Shown: piece after piece, positions 50,815-61,189 of the stretch
Layout: each line of letters starts with the position of its first letter
Position numbering within the stretch: position 1 is the stretch's first letter
Assembly (NCBI RefSeq): GCF_950295315.1
Contig: NC_080179.1
Coordinates: forward strand, 74,295,174 to 74,359,173
Direction of reading: 5' to 3'
Length of the DNA stretch: 64,000 nt
Source of the DNA: Erinaceus europaeus
Lineage: Eukaryota; Chordata; Mammalia; Eulipotyphla; Erinaceidae
The notes under the pieces: generated by a model
The model's database searches: none
What the model was told of the DNA's origin: nothing
Seen by the model: only the letters and a program-made list of their open reading frames with translations
Program-made: the position numbers and the translations under genes

Positions 50815-50876
50815 CCATCTTGTGGTAATTCACATGCCATCTTGTGGTAATTCACATGTGTTGTAATTCACAAATG
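50815..50876 (+). repeat. Three tandem ~22-bp units
   Basis: CCATCTTGTGGTAATTCACA plus TG occurs perfectly twice (50815-50836, 50837-50858), followed by a decayed third TGTTGTAATTCACAAATG. Flanked by unique DNA containing CTGTTGATCTTAATCAAGCC. Confidence 0.95.
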
Positions 50877-51270
50877 TGTTGAGATCGTGCCACAGCTGTT
50901 GATCTTAATCAAGCCATCTGGTTTTTCCTAACTGGCTAATAGCAGCAGAAACCAGGCCTTCCTGCAAGGCTGTGTGAGGGGAAAGCGTGTAGCATGCTGT
51001 GTCTGGCCTCAGCACACTGTTTCATTCTACTGTGAGGACTTCTAGAGGGGCCCCGAAGGCAGACAGACAGATCTACTGGGGCTCTGTCTTCAGGGGAGCC
51101 CCCCTCCAACTAGAAAAGATGCTGGATATTCCCTGACCTGGGAGCAGATCTCAAAGGCAGGAGGTTGGCAAGGACATGCCAAATGGAAGGGTGGTCTGTC
51201 CCCTGCCACCAGCAATGAGTGGGCATTCAGAGCTAGGGAGGGGTGTCTTATTTCTTAAAAGAACTGAGTC
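50877..51270. other. Unique sequence
   Basis: No repeat family or exon recognised. Confidence 0.35.
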
Positions 51271-51274
51271 TTAA

Positions 51275-51485
51275 ATATTTTTACATATGTATTTATTTAT
51301 GTGATGGAGACGGAGAGAAATTGAGAGGAGAGGGGGAAATAGAGGAGGGAGAGACACTGGAAGCATTGCTATCGTCACTAATGAAGTTTTCCGCTTACAG
51401 GTGGGGCTCAGGGGCTGAACCTAGAGCCTGGCACACAGTAATATGTGTGCTCTACCAGGTGCACCACCACTTGGCCCCCAAACTT
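51275..51485 (-). mobile_element. SINE family B
   Basis: TATTTATTTATGTGATGGAG, AAATTGAGAGGAGAGGGGGA, AGGTGGGGCTCAGGGGCTGA and TCTACCAGGTGCACCACCAC. Confidence 0.8.
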
Positions 51486-52979
51486 TATATATATATATGC
51501 TTAATAGCATGACTCATCTCTGTTCCTATCTGTCTAGTTGGCTATCCACAGGAACAAGAGTTGGGAGGAGCTGCCCTGGGACCACCTCAGCGAGGAACCA
51601 CCTGGGAACCTGCACCTTCACCACGGAAATCAGTTAGCTTGTCCAGCCAGGCCCAGACAGTAGGCTTTTCCTGTCCTGTTATACCCAAGCCTCACTCCAG
51701 TCCCTTCCATATCCCTGGAGAGGCCCAGAACCGCAGCAGGTGTAGGGAGGGAGTGGTATGAGGAGAGTGAGGACTGGCCAGGTCTTCCCCCTACGGAAGG
51801 CGTCCAGGCCGGAACAGCTTGAGTGGTTGATACAAGATGCTTCCCTGCGTAGGAAGTTGAGGCTTCAGTACCAGACTGTAATGAACTGGAATTCTGAGTG
51901 TCAGTATTCAGACCTTTTGTGATGCTGAAGAGGCTGAGACCACAAGCCCTTGCTCCCTGAGAGTCCCTTTTGGGCAAGAAGGACAAACCCAAGGTGTGAC
52001 GTGAAGACCCAGAAGGAGAAGAGCATACCCTCTGTCCACTCTGAGGCTAGGTGGCCTCTGAACTAGGAATACCATGCCTCCCCTCTCGGGGCGCCCTGGC
52101 TTAGTCTGAGAGAAAGCTTCCTTCCCAAGCATTTGATGGTGGTCGCAGCGGGCTGTGTGCAGGGCCTGATGGACAGGCACTTGGGAGTAAACCTCTGGAC
52201 TGCTCCTTCTTTCTCGGCCTCAAGCTCCTGGGTGGCTCAGGAGTGCTCCTGCTTCTTTCCTTCTGTGCCTGAGTCCCGTTCCGGGGCACTTGTGGTCGGC
52301 AGACATCTGATAGACCCAGAGTATTTCCGAGCACTTCCAGACAGGGGACCCCGGGGGGCGGTGGGGTGGGCGGTGGACTTGGCCTTCAAGGCACCTGTTT
52401 TTCTTGTCTATGTGATGTCAGGGACACTTGGACAGGGTCTCTAGGAATATGCTGGGACTCTATCAGTGACAAACTCAGCGATGGAATGGGGCTGATGGAG
52501 GACCCTAGATCACAACTCTGAGCTGTGTCTCCTCCGCTCAGCACATGAATGGGCGACATCAAGGATAACTGCAGCTGACAGGACTGCTGATGGGACGTGT
52601 CCTCTCTGCTGTCCTCTCGGCTGCGTGTGTGTGGATGAAGTGAGGAGGCAGGTGTGTCCTCAGGGGTCCCAGGAGGGAAGCACTGGTTGAGAAGCAAGAA
52701 CACGGCTGAGACTGTGGGTGCCAAGTGGCTGTTCCCTCAGTGTGTAGGTGGGCAGGAGGCTCTCCTCACCTTGCTCTGCTAACGGAGCTCCGCTCACTGA
52801 ATATTCTCAGCCCCAGCTCCACATGCAGGGTGAGGCACAGGCATTGTCCTTGTGGTTGGATTTAGTAGGTCCTAAATGGCTGCTTTTCTGGGTAACCCTC
52901 ACAGTGGCTCCGTGCTGGAGACTCCCTGGAGATCCAGCACGGACTCTTTCTTAGAGTGATCGCTTTCAGAACTTCAGTT
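51486..52979. other. Unique sequence
   Basis: The longest stretch without a recognised repeat (about 1.5 kb). Frames of 60-120 aa on both strands overlap one another and have no domain; no convincing exon with splice sites. Confidence 0.4.
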
Positions 52980-52984
52980 GCTGT

Positions 52985-53105
52985 GATCCGAAATGTGTCA
53001 CCCCTACCCCACATTCTCATTTTGAAGCCCTAAACTCTACTGTGACTGTACGAGCCAATAGAGCACTCAGACAAGTCATTAAGGTTAAAAGATGTCATGA
53101 CCTCA
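52985..53105 (+). mobile_element. Ancient repeat fragment (MaLR/LTR-like text)
   Basis: CCACATTCTCATTTTGAAGCCC, CTCTACTGTGACTGTACGAG and TTAAGGTTAAAAGATGTCATG resemble a common mammalian repeat. 55795-55935 carries the adjoining part of the same text. Family not certain. Confidence 0.4.
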
Positions 53106-53344
53106 CAACTGGAATTTAAGAAGCCAGGATATATAAAGGGAAAATTAAAAAAAATGAAACTTAGACTGTGTGTGATGTATTGCACCAGAGCAAAGGACTC
53201 TGGGGAAGGAGGGCAGGGAGGGGCTGGGGGACATTGATGTCCTGGTATCTGATGGTAGAAAAGGGCCTAAGTAGGGTGTGAGAGTATTGTGCAGATAGCT
53301 ATCGCAGGGAGACGAGAAACTGTATCCACGTGTCAGTAAGTGCC

Positions 53345-54010
53345 CATTAAGCCCCCAGTGCCGGGGGCTGGCCCCAGCCACAGTTATTAGAGTCCCTGAA
53401 GGATGGGGGAGTCAGCGAGAAATGAATGAGCGACACACCAGCTGCAGTAGGCGCAGGAGAGAAGCGCCTGTGCCCTCTGTCTGCAGGGCTTTACTTTAAA
53501 GACTTGTTGCCTGGATCCAGATGACATTATGTATGATGGTCTTCATTAACATCAAGGATACAGCTGATATCACCTAAGACTATTCTTATTAACATTAAAA
53601 ATAACCCCAGGCATCATTATCATCATAGACATTGTTATCATTCTAGACATGTTCTCCTTGAAAGTTTCTTTGGTCTTGAGACAGCCTGTCCTCCCTTAGG
53701 TTTTGACCATCTGTGTGGTGTGGCCAGAATCACTTTAAACATGATTCCCTTTGTTTTAACTATCTGTGTTGGTTAGCATATCTTTTCTGGGGCTCAGTAA
53801 CAGCTTTTCTTTTTAACCCATTCTTGGATGGGTCTAACTAAGTAACACTTTTCTAATATCTAGCAAACTGTCGACCTAAAGAAATCTTCTGCCGTAAAGC
53901 AAAGACACACCACGAGGGCTCTCTTCTGGCTCACCTTGGAATATATGAGAGTTCACTAACTTTTGCCTACATCAAAGTTTACTAACTTCTACCCACTAAC
54001 CCTCACATTA
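53345..54010 (-). mobile_element. Candidate LTR-like element
   Basis: GCCGGGGGCTGGCCCCAGCC, GGGGAGTCAGCGAGAAATGA and CTTTACTTTAAAGACTTGTT read, reversed, like the U5/R end of an ERV LTR, followed by AT-rich U3-like sequence. The TG/CA ends and a PBS were not established. Confidence 0.35.
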
Positions 54011-54314
54011 GCTAAAGAACTCCACAACCTTTATATTCATCATAGATGCCTGCAAAGGAAGGCAGGGGTCTGTAGGTGAAGGTAAGCATTAGGGTCTCTT
54101 TATAACTAGGTGAAGACCACAGTCTGTCACTCAGACTATAAGCCACCCATAATTCTGGCTTTTGGTCCGAGTCCAGCTAACTGAGAAGCTGTAGTGGTGA
54201 CAAGTAGCTCTTTTCCTGGAAGCCTCAGTGGGGACAGCAGCTTCTGCTCCTGGGCCAGTTTTGGTCTTGTTACCCTCACTGCCAGAATTGCTGTCACTAT
54301 GTGCTTCCCCTGGG

Positions 54315-54331
54315 GATCTCTTTCTTTCTTC

Positions 54332-54378
<47 letters not shown>

Positions 54379-54394
54379 GTCGTTTTTCTCTTTT
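54315..54394 (+). repeat. (TTTC)n born from a SINE tail
   Basis: About fourteen TTTC units between the distal TSD copy (GATCTCTTTCT, 54315-54325) and the T-rich tail side of the adjacent family A SINE; see the linked finding. Confidence 0.95.
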
Positions 54395-54663
54395 TTAAAA
54401 AAAATATTTATTTATTCCCTTTTGTTGCTGTTGTTGTCTTTATTGTTGTAGTTATTATTGATGTCGTTGTTGTTGGATAGGACAGAGAGAAATGGAGAGA
54501 GGAGGGAAAGACAGAGAGGGGGAGAGAAAGACAGACACCTGCAGACCTGCCTCACCACCTGTGAAGAGACTCCCCTGCAGGTGGGGAGCCGGGGGCTCGA
54601 ACCACGATCCTTACACAGGTCCTTGCGCTTTGTGCCACGTGCGCTTAACCCGCTGCCGACTCC
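54395..54663 (-). mobile_element. SINE family A with TSD
   Basis: AAATATTTATTTATTCCCTT tail side, GCCGGGGGCTCGAACCACGA, head CCGACTCC. TSD GATCTCTTTCT at 54315-54325 and 54670-54680. Confidence 0.93.
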
Positions 54664-54680
54664 CCGGGTGATCTCTTTCT

Positions 54681-55630
54681 ATAGCCCCCAGGTAATATTT
54701 GTGTATTTTCAATATAGCCAGTAAGTCCTCAAATTACCAGTGTAATTAAAAACAAATAGCATTGGTTTAGTCTAGAACTTCCCGCTCTAGTTTCCAGCCT
54801 GTTTGCCCTTTGGCAATAGACGTGATGTCACCTCCGCCATTATACAAAAAGGATGAATAGTTTCAGTGCGGTTCTGGCTTGCTTGGACTTTGTCTGACAG
54901 CAGCCGTGATGTCGCCGCCACCATTTCTCCTGTCTTTTTATAATTATTATTATTTTTTAATAAGAAGGTCTCTAATTTCAATTGAATGGACTGGATGCTT
55001 TAGCTCAGGAGTCAGATGATGACTGGAGGCACAAGAAGCAGTACGAATATAACAGCCAAAATAATGTCTCTATTTATGAGAAGAGAAGTCTATGTCTTGT
55101 CATTAACAAAATTAAGGCGCTGTTCAGAAATGGAGGTAACCACCTTGGAAGCACTGGCCCACGGCACATGAGCCTGACTGATAGAATGGACTTGGGCTTG
55201 TCATTTTTGTAAGAAATATTTGTGGCAGACCAAAGAACTTTCAAGTGGTTTTTAATCAACATTTTCTCAAGGATGAACAAAATCCATTTAAAGTTAGAGT
55301 AGCATCTAGCGGTACAGCAAATTTTGACAGACTTTCCCATAAATTTGAATCCTTCACCCAATTATGTAATTATTTGGGTTATGGGTTTGAAACATTTTCT
55401 CATTTCCTAATCTAGACTGGGAGAAGGTCAGAGACAGTGATGTCATTCACTCCATGCACCTCAGAGATCTTGTGAGCGTGAGCACGTAGCACACTGAAAG
55501 CTGTTTCCTGGGACACAGAGGTCTTAACCCCTTAAATCTGTGTTCTGACAGCTGGTGCACAGATTCTACTATGAAGGTTGTGTCAGATAAGATTTCCTAC
55601 CATTTAGCTACTGACCTGGCCACCTACACC
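54681..55630. other. Unique sequence
   Basis: Two related motifs, CGTGATGTCACCTCCGCCAT (54821) and CGTGATGTCGCCGCCACCAT (54905), lie 84 bp apart. 54985-55215 carries a 76-codon frame (starts MNGLDALAQESDDDW) in unique DNA, with no domain or supporting signals. Confidence 0.35.
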
Positions 55631-55631
55631 C

Positions 55632-55800
55632 CCAGTTCTTCTTCTAGCGTTTGCCCTTCTTCCGTAGCCAGTTAATGGCTTTGAAAGTGACTGGGATCCA
55701 TGTGGATTCAGTCGGCTAGGAAGGATCGTCAGTTTCCCCAATGAATGGGTACTCACGAGATGCACCACGGGAAGGTCGATCCAATGCATCCCTACACCCC
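55632..55800 (-). mobile_element. Short element with a Vingi-like 3' tail
   Basis: Minus strand ends ACTGGCTACGGAAGAAGGGC, AAACGCTAGAAGAAGAACTG, almost identical over about 40 bp to the 3' end at 20196-20235, including the WLRKKGKR-stop codons. Upstream it diverges completely: no zinc-knuckle, instead GGGGAAACTGACGATCCTTCC and ACTGAATCCACATGGATCCC. Confidence 0.6.
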
Positions 55801-56010
55801 AGTAAAGAGGTAAAAATGATGTCATGAGAATGGGGCCTAGTTACATAGGACCAGTATCCTTATAAGAAGAGAGAGGTATACCAGATGTTGCTGTCTCTCT
55901 CTGTGACTCTGTCCCTCTCTCTACTTTCTTCCCTTACACTGGGAAAAGGCTGTGTGGAGACCAGGAGAAGGTAACCTTCTATAAGCCAGGAAGCAGATCT
56001 GAGCTTGTAT
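55795..56010 (+). mobile_element. Ancient repeat fragment (MaLR/LTR-like text)
   Basis: ATGGGGCCTAGTTACATAGG, GTATCCTTATAAGAAGAGAG and CTATAAGCCAGGAAGCAGAT follow the order of a common old mammalian repeat also seen in part at 52985. Confidence 0.45.
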
Positions 56011-56279
56011 TTGCAGTTTCTGGAAGTGGAAGGGAATCCGTTTTTAAGCTTCTGGTCTGTGGTAGTCTCTGAGGAAGCCCAGTGGATTAAGAGTCCCAGA
56101 GGTGACTTTTTCTGAGTCTCAGGGGTTTTGTAGACATGGATCACACTGATTACTGCTTTTCTTTGTATGGACTCCATGTCCTGTTTCATCTTGGTACTTT
56201 GACCGTCATCATCATCACCATCATTATTTTATTGTCACCAGAGTTATTGCTGGGGCTTGGTGCCTGAGTACTGAATCTA

Positions 56280-56500
56280 CTGCTCTAGTTGGCTTTTATG
56301 CTGTATTTTATTTTGATAGAGACAAAGAGAAATTGAGAGGGAAGTGGGAGGTTGAGAGGGAGAGAGGAGAGAGACGCCTGCAGCCCTGCTTCACCACTCG
56401 TGAAGTTTTCCCCCTGCTGGTGGGGACTGGGGGCATGAACCTGGGTCCTTGTTCATGCTTCTTTGTGTGCTCTACCAGATGTGCCACCAACTGGCTCCTT
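56280..56500 (-). mobile_element. SINE family B
   Basis: TATTTTATTTTGATAGAGAC, CCTGCAGCCCTGCTTCACCA, GGGGACTGGGGGCATGAACC and TCTACCAGATGTGCCACCAA. Confidence 0.85.
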
Positions 56501-56519
56501 AGCCCTGTTTTTTCATTCT

Positions 56520-56630
56520 GCTTTTTCCAGCAAAGCACAGGGAAGTGGTTTACCCAGGGTTTAAAAAAAAAAAAAGCAGAATCAGGATTTGAATCCTAGG
56601 AGGGGCACCCCTCAGTCCAGCATTTTGACA
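56520..56630 (-). mobile_element. MIR fragment with poly(A)
   Basis: CACAGGGAAGTGGTTTACCC, A13, then GCAGAATCAGGATTTGAATCC: reversed-MIR text. Confidence 0.5.
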
Positions 56631-57155
56631 CCCCTCCACCACACGTGAGACCCCCTAACATGAGGAGCATTAGTCTGACCTAACCTGGTCCCTACATCCT
56701 CTATGCTGTGACCTGAAGCAACCCTGCCTGGGAGTGGGGCCCCAGCTGCTCTCTCTACAGCCGGGAAACAGGGCTCATGACTCCTGAGGGAGTGAGGTTG
56801 GTGCCGGGCTCCTGAGGTAGCCTCCCAGGGCTGCAGTCCAGCTTTCCGATGAATAAGAAACATTTCAAGTTTTCTGTAAAGATGTCTGTTGTGGAAAGAT
56901 AAGGTGCTTCTGGCACACGCGGCAGCGACTTCTTAATGAGCTCCTTCAGGAACCGGCGCTTATTTTTAGCCTCAGGGCTGAGCGCAGCAGTGGGGGAGAG
57001 GCAGGCCAGGGCCCTCTGTACAGTTGCCCTCCCTGCCCCCTTCCACTCCCGCTACAGTCCAGTCCTTGCTTCTGTAGGGAGCCATGGAAACCAGAGAACT
57101 TCCTTCTCATCCAAACAGTGGCCTATGTGGTTCATCCTTTGTCTCTTATTATTTT
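56631..57155. other. Unique sequence
   Basis: No feature supported. Confidence 0.35.
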
Positions 57156-57157
57156 TT

Positions 57158-57278
57158 CTCTTAAAGATTTGTTTTTTTTTATTAATGAGAGAGAGAATCG
57201 GAGCATCACTTTGGTTCAGTACATGCCATGCTGGGGATTGAACTTGGGACCTTATGCTTGAGACTCCAATGCCTTAAA
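57158..57278 (-). mobile_element. SINE family C
   Basis: TTATTAATGAGAGAGAGAAT, GGGGATTGAACTTGGGACCT and ATGCTTGAGACTCCAATGCC; the last head bases are lost. Confidence 0.8.
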
Positions 57279-57799
57279 AACTCTTTATTCCCTCTTCCCC
57301 TTCCTCCATCTTTCCTTTTTTTTTTTTTTTTTTTTATCTTTCTCGCTCTCTATTTTTTAAAAAAATCTTTATTGGGGGATTAATGTTTTACATTTGACAG
57401 TAAACACAATACTTTGTACATGCATAACATTTCTCAGTTTTCCACATAACAATACAACCCCCACTAGGTCCTCTGTCATCCTTTTTGCACCTATACTCCC
57501 CCCCTCCCCACCCCAGAGTCTTTTACTTTGGTGCAATACACCAACTCCAGTTCAGGTTCTACTTGTGTTTTCTCTTCTGATCTTGTTTTTCAACTTCTGC
57601 CTGAGAGTGAGATCATCCCATATTCATCCTTCTGTTTTTTACTTATTTCACTTAACATGATTTCTTCAAGCTTCATCCAAGATGGGCTGAAACAGTGAAG
57701 TCACTGTTTTTAATAGCTTAGTAGTATTCTATTGTGTATATAGACCACAACTTGCTCAGCCACTCCTCTGTTGTTGAACACCTGGGTTGCTTCCAGGTT

Positions 57800-60700
57800 T
57801 TGGCTATTACAAATTGTGATGCTAAGAACATAAGTGTACAAAATCTTTTTGGATGGGTGTGTTGGGTTCCTTAGGATATATCCCTAGGAGAGGAATTGCA
57901 GGGTCATAGGGTAGGTCCATGTCTAGCCTTCTGAGAGTTCTCCAGACTGCTCTCCACAGGGGTAGGACCAGATTACATTCCCAACAGCAGTGTAGGAGGG
58001 TTCCTTTGACCCCACAACTTCTCCAGCGTTTTTTGCTGCTACCTTTTCTGATGTATGAAATTCCCACAGGAGTGAAGTGGTATTTAATTGTTGTCTTTAT
58101 TTGCATTTCTCTGACAGTCAAAGACTTGGAGAATTTTTTCATGTGTTTTGCCAGGAAGTTGTACAGATGTGGTTGAGTTTGGCAGGGCTCACAAAGCACC
58201 CTGCATTCCTGATACTATGGCCTATCTACATAATCATTGTTTTGCTTGAAAGAGCCCCACCCATTTCATTCCTTTGATCTATCTTCTTTCTACCCTCAAG
58301 ACCCTCCCTGCCTGCAGGGTATCATTAATCCTACCAGTTAAAACTCTCACAACTGTTGCTAAGGAAGTTCCTACCTTTCAAGCCTCCTTTTGCCTTTCTC
58401 CACACCTTTCCTAGCCATTTCCATTTCCGACTTGCCACTTCCAGGTCTGTCTTTTAAAAGCCTTGGCTCTCTGATCAATAAAGATATTGCATTGCCTTGC
58501 CTCAAAAAGAGCTTGATTCCTTAGTCATCTCCCTCACGTCACTGAGTAGCAGCCCAGGCTGGCTCTGGTTGAGTTCTCTCCAACCCAGAGAGCATGTGCC
58601 CAGGAAGAGGCACACCCACGCTAGCCCAGCGGTGTTTCTCAGCCTTTTGGGTCTCTTCTGTGGTGAATATTCTGTCCATGTCCTCTCCCCATTTTTTGAA
58701 GGGGTTATTTGTTTTCTTGTTATTGAGCCTGGCAAGCTCTTTGTATATTGTAGTTATTAAACTTTTGTCTGATGTATGGCATGTAAAGATCTTCTCCCAT
58801 TCTGTGAGGGGTCTCTTGGTTTGGATGGTGGTTTCTTTTGCTGTGCAGAAGCTTTTTAATTGGATGTAGTGCCATATGTTTATACTTGCCTTAGTCTTCT
58901 TTGTAATTGGATTTGTTTCTTTGAAGATGCCTTTAAAATTTATGCAGAAAATAGTTCTGCCAATATTTTCCTCTAAGTATCTGGTAGCTTCTGGTCTAAC
59001 ATCCAAGTCCTTGACCCACTTGCAATTTACTTTTGTGTTTGGTGAAAAAATTGGTTCACTTTCATTCTTCTGCATGTTTCAATCCATTTTTTCCAACATC
59101 ATTTGTTAGACTCTGCTTTCCCCATTTAATAGTCTGGACACCTTCGTCAAAGATTAGATGTCCATAGATGTAGGGGCTTACTTCTGGGCTCTCATTTCTA
59201 TTCCACTGGCCAGTGTGTCTATTCATGTTCCAGTACCAAGCAGTTTTGATGACAATGGCCATATAATACAATTTGAGATCTGGGAGTGTGATGCCTTCAA
59301 TTCTGTTCTTTCTTCTCAAGATTGTTTTGGCAGTTCTAGGTTTTTTCTGGTTCCAGATCAACAATTGTAGCATTTGTTCTATTCTCCTAAAATATGTGTT
59401 TGGGATCTTGATGGGGATAGCATTAAATTTGTAGATGGCTCTGGGTAGTATATTCATTTTGATGATGTTAATTCTTCCAACCCACTTCTTTGTGTCTTTT
59501 TCAATTTCCTTGAGTAGTGACTCATAATTTTCAGTATACAAGTCTTTCACTTCTTTGGTTAAGTTTACTCCTAGGTATTTTATTGTTTTTGTTGCTATAG
59601 TAAAAGGAATTGATTTCTGGATTTCAATTTCTTCTAACTTAGTTTTTGCATAGAGGAATGCCACTGACATTTGTGTATTAATTTTGTACCCTAACAATTT
59701 ACTGTATTGCCTGATGATTTCCAAAAGAGTCTTGTTGGATTCTTTAGGTTTTTTTTTTTTTAATGTATACTATCATGTCATCTGCAAATAGGGAGAGTTT
59801 GACTTCTTCTCTTTCAATTTGCATGCCTTTATTTCCTTGCTTCTGCCTGATTGCTATGGCAAGAACTTTCAACACTGTGTTGAATAGTAATGGTGATAGT
59901 GGGCAGCCCTGTCTAGTACCTTATCTGAGTGGAAATGCTTCCAGTTTTTCACCATTGAGTATGATGTTGGCTATAGGTTTGCTATATATAGACTCCACTA
60001 TCTTGAGGAATTTTCCATCTATTCCCATTTTTTGTAGAGTTTTGATCATGAAGGGATGTTGTTATTTTGTCAGAGGCTTTCTCTGCATCTGTGGATATTA
60101 CCATGTGGTTTTTGGTCTTGCTTTTATTGATGTGGTGGATCACATTGATTGATTTATGTATATTAAACCAACCTTGAATCCCTGGGATAAACCTGACTTC
60201 ATCATGATGAACAATCTTTTAAATTTAATGCTGTGTCCGGTTGGCTAGAATTTTGTTCATTATTTTAGCATTTATGCTCATCAGAGATATCAGTCTGTAG
60301 TTTTCTTTTTTTGGTTGTATCCTTGACTGCTTTTGGTATCAGAGTGATGCTGGCTTCATAGAAGCTGTGTCTTCAATCTTCTGGAAGACTTTTAAAAGTA
60401 GAGGTGTTAACTCTTCCTTGAAGGCTTTGTAGAATTCGTTTGTAAAACCATCTGGTCCACGACTTTTATTCTTGGGAAGGTATTTTGATAGCTGTTTCAA
60501 TTTCACTAGCTGTGATGGGCCTGCTCATATTATATAGTTCCTCTTTATTTAATTTTGGAAGTTCGTAGGTATCTAGGAAATTGTCCATTTCTTCCAGGTT
60601 CTCTAGCTTGGTGCCATATAGTTGTTCATAGAAACCTCACATGATATGTTGAATTTCTGTGGTGTCTGTTGTGATATCTTCTCTTTCATTTACAATCCTG

Positions 60701-61140
60701 TTTATTTGGGTCTTCTCCCTTTTTTGTTTTGTGAGTCTGGCTAAAGGTTTGTTGATTTTGTTCACTCTTTTGAAGAACCAACATTTACTTTTGTTGATCT
60801 TTTGTATGGTTTTCTTATGATTTTCAATGTTATTGATTTCTGCCCTAACTAGTGATTTCTGTCCTTCTGGTTGTTTTAGGGTTCCTTTGTTCTTTTTCTT
60901 CTAGGTTTTTAAGGAATGCAATCCGGTTGTTTATTTGTGATTTTTCTTGTTTCCTAATGTGTGCTTTTATGGCTATGAAATTCCCTCTCAGTACTGCCTT
61001 AACTCTTTCCCAAATATTTTGATACCTTGTGAGTTCATTATCATTGAACTTTTGAAACATTTTGATTTCTTCCTTTATTTCCTCTTTGACCCAGTAGTTA
61101 TTAAGTAGTGTACTATTGAGCTTCCACATTTTGGGACTAT
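57800..61140 (-). pseudogene. L1 ORF2 (reverse transcriptase), broken
   Basis: Translated minus-strand blocks: 60845-61140 (KLNSTLLNNYWVKEEIK to RRTEIT, the segment after the endonuclease domain), a frameshifted RT core at 59750-60840 with FADD preserved at about 59768-59790, 59062-59745 ([42 protein letters not shown]), 58640-59075 (LKSFCTAKETTI, WEKIF) and 57820-58160 (FDPAIPLLGIYPK-like ending YDPAIPLLGIYPKEP). Breaks: poly(T) expansion at 59748-59760, several frameshifts between 59900 and 60840, and the inserted LTR. In an intact L1 this protein nicks DNA and copies L1 RNA; this copy cannot. Confidence 0.9.
58170..58612 (+). mobile_element. Solo LTR inside the L1
   Basis: Interrupts the L1 C-terminal frame between GCTGAGAAACAC-coded AEKH and HLYNFLAKHMKK. 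Plus strand starts near TGTGGTTGAGTTTGGCAGGG. It contains a TATA-like CTTTTAAAAGCC at 58451 and AATAAA at 58477-58482, then TTGCCTTGCCTCAAAAAGAG and a 3' part ending near GAGGCACA. Size and signals fit a U3-R-U5 LTR (ERV1/gamma-like); exact ends and TSD were not resolved. No internal retroviral sequence. Confidence 0.65.
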
Positions 61141-61189
61141 TACTAATCTTTTGTTGATTGTTAAGTGTCTCTTCCCTGATCCAACTTTC

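Larger units (their letters stand above)
57311..61140 (-). mobile_element. 5'-truncated L1, 3.8 kb
   Basis: Poly(T) at 57318-57338 marks the 3' A tail. The 3' UTR spans about 57360-57640 (GATTAATGTTTTACATTTGA, CAGTTCAGGTTCTACTTGTG), and ORF2 reads backwards from about 57800 to 61140. The element lacks the 5' UTR, ORF1 and the ORF2 endonuclease domain. It is interrupted by a plus-strand LTR at about 58170-58610. Its relative integrity makes it the youngest large L1 here; sister 3' UTRs lie at 9.8 and 35.1 kb. Confidence 0.9.

Noticed and set aside
54982..55212. 76-codon frame in unique DNA
   Set aside because: No domain, no codon or splice evidence; length is expected by chance in AT-rich sequence.
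58497..60152. Plus-strand frames of 60-129 codons
   Set aside because: They are antisense shadows of the L1 ORF2 on the minus strand.
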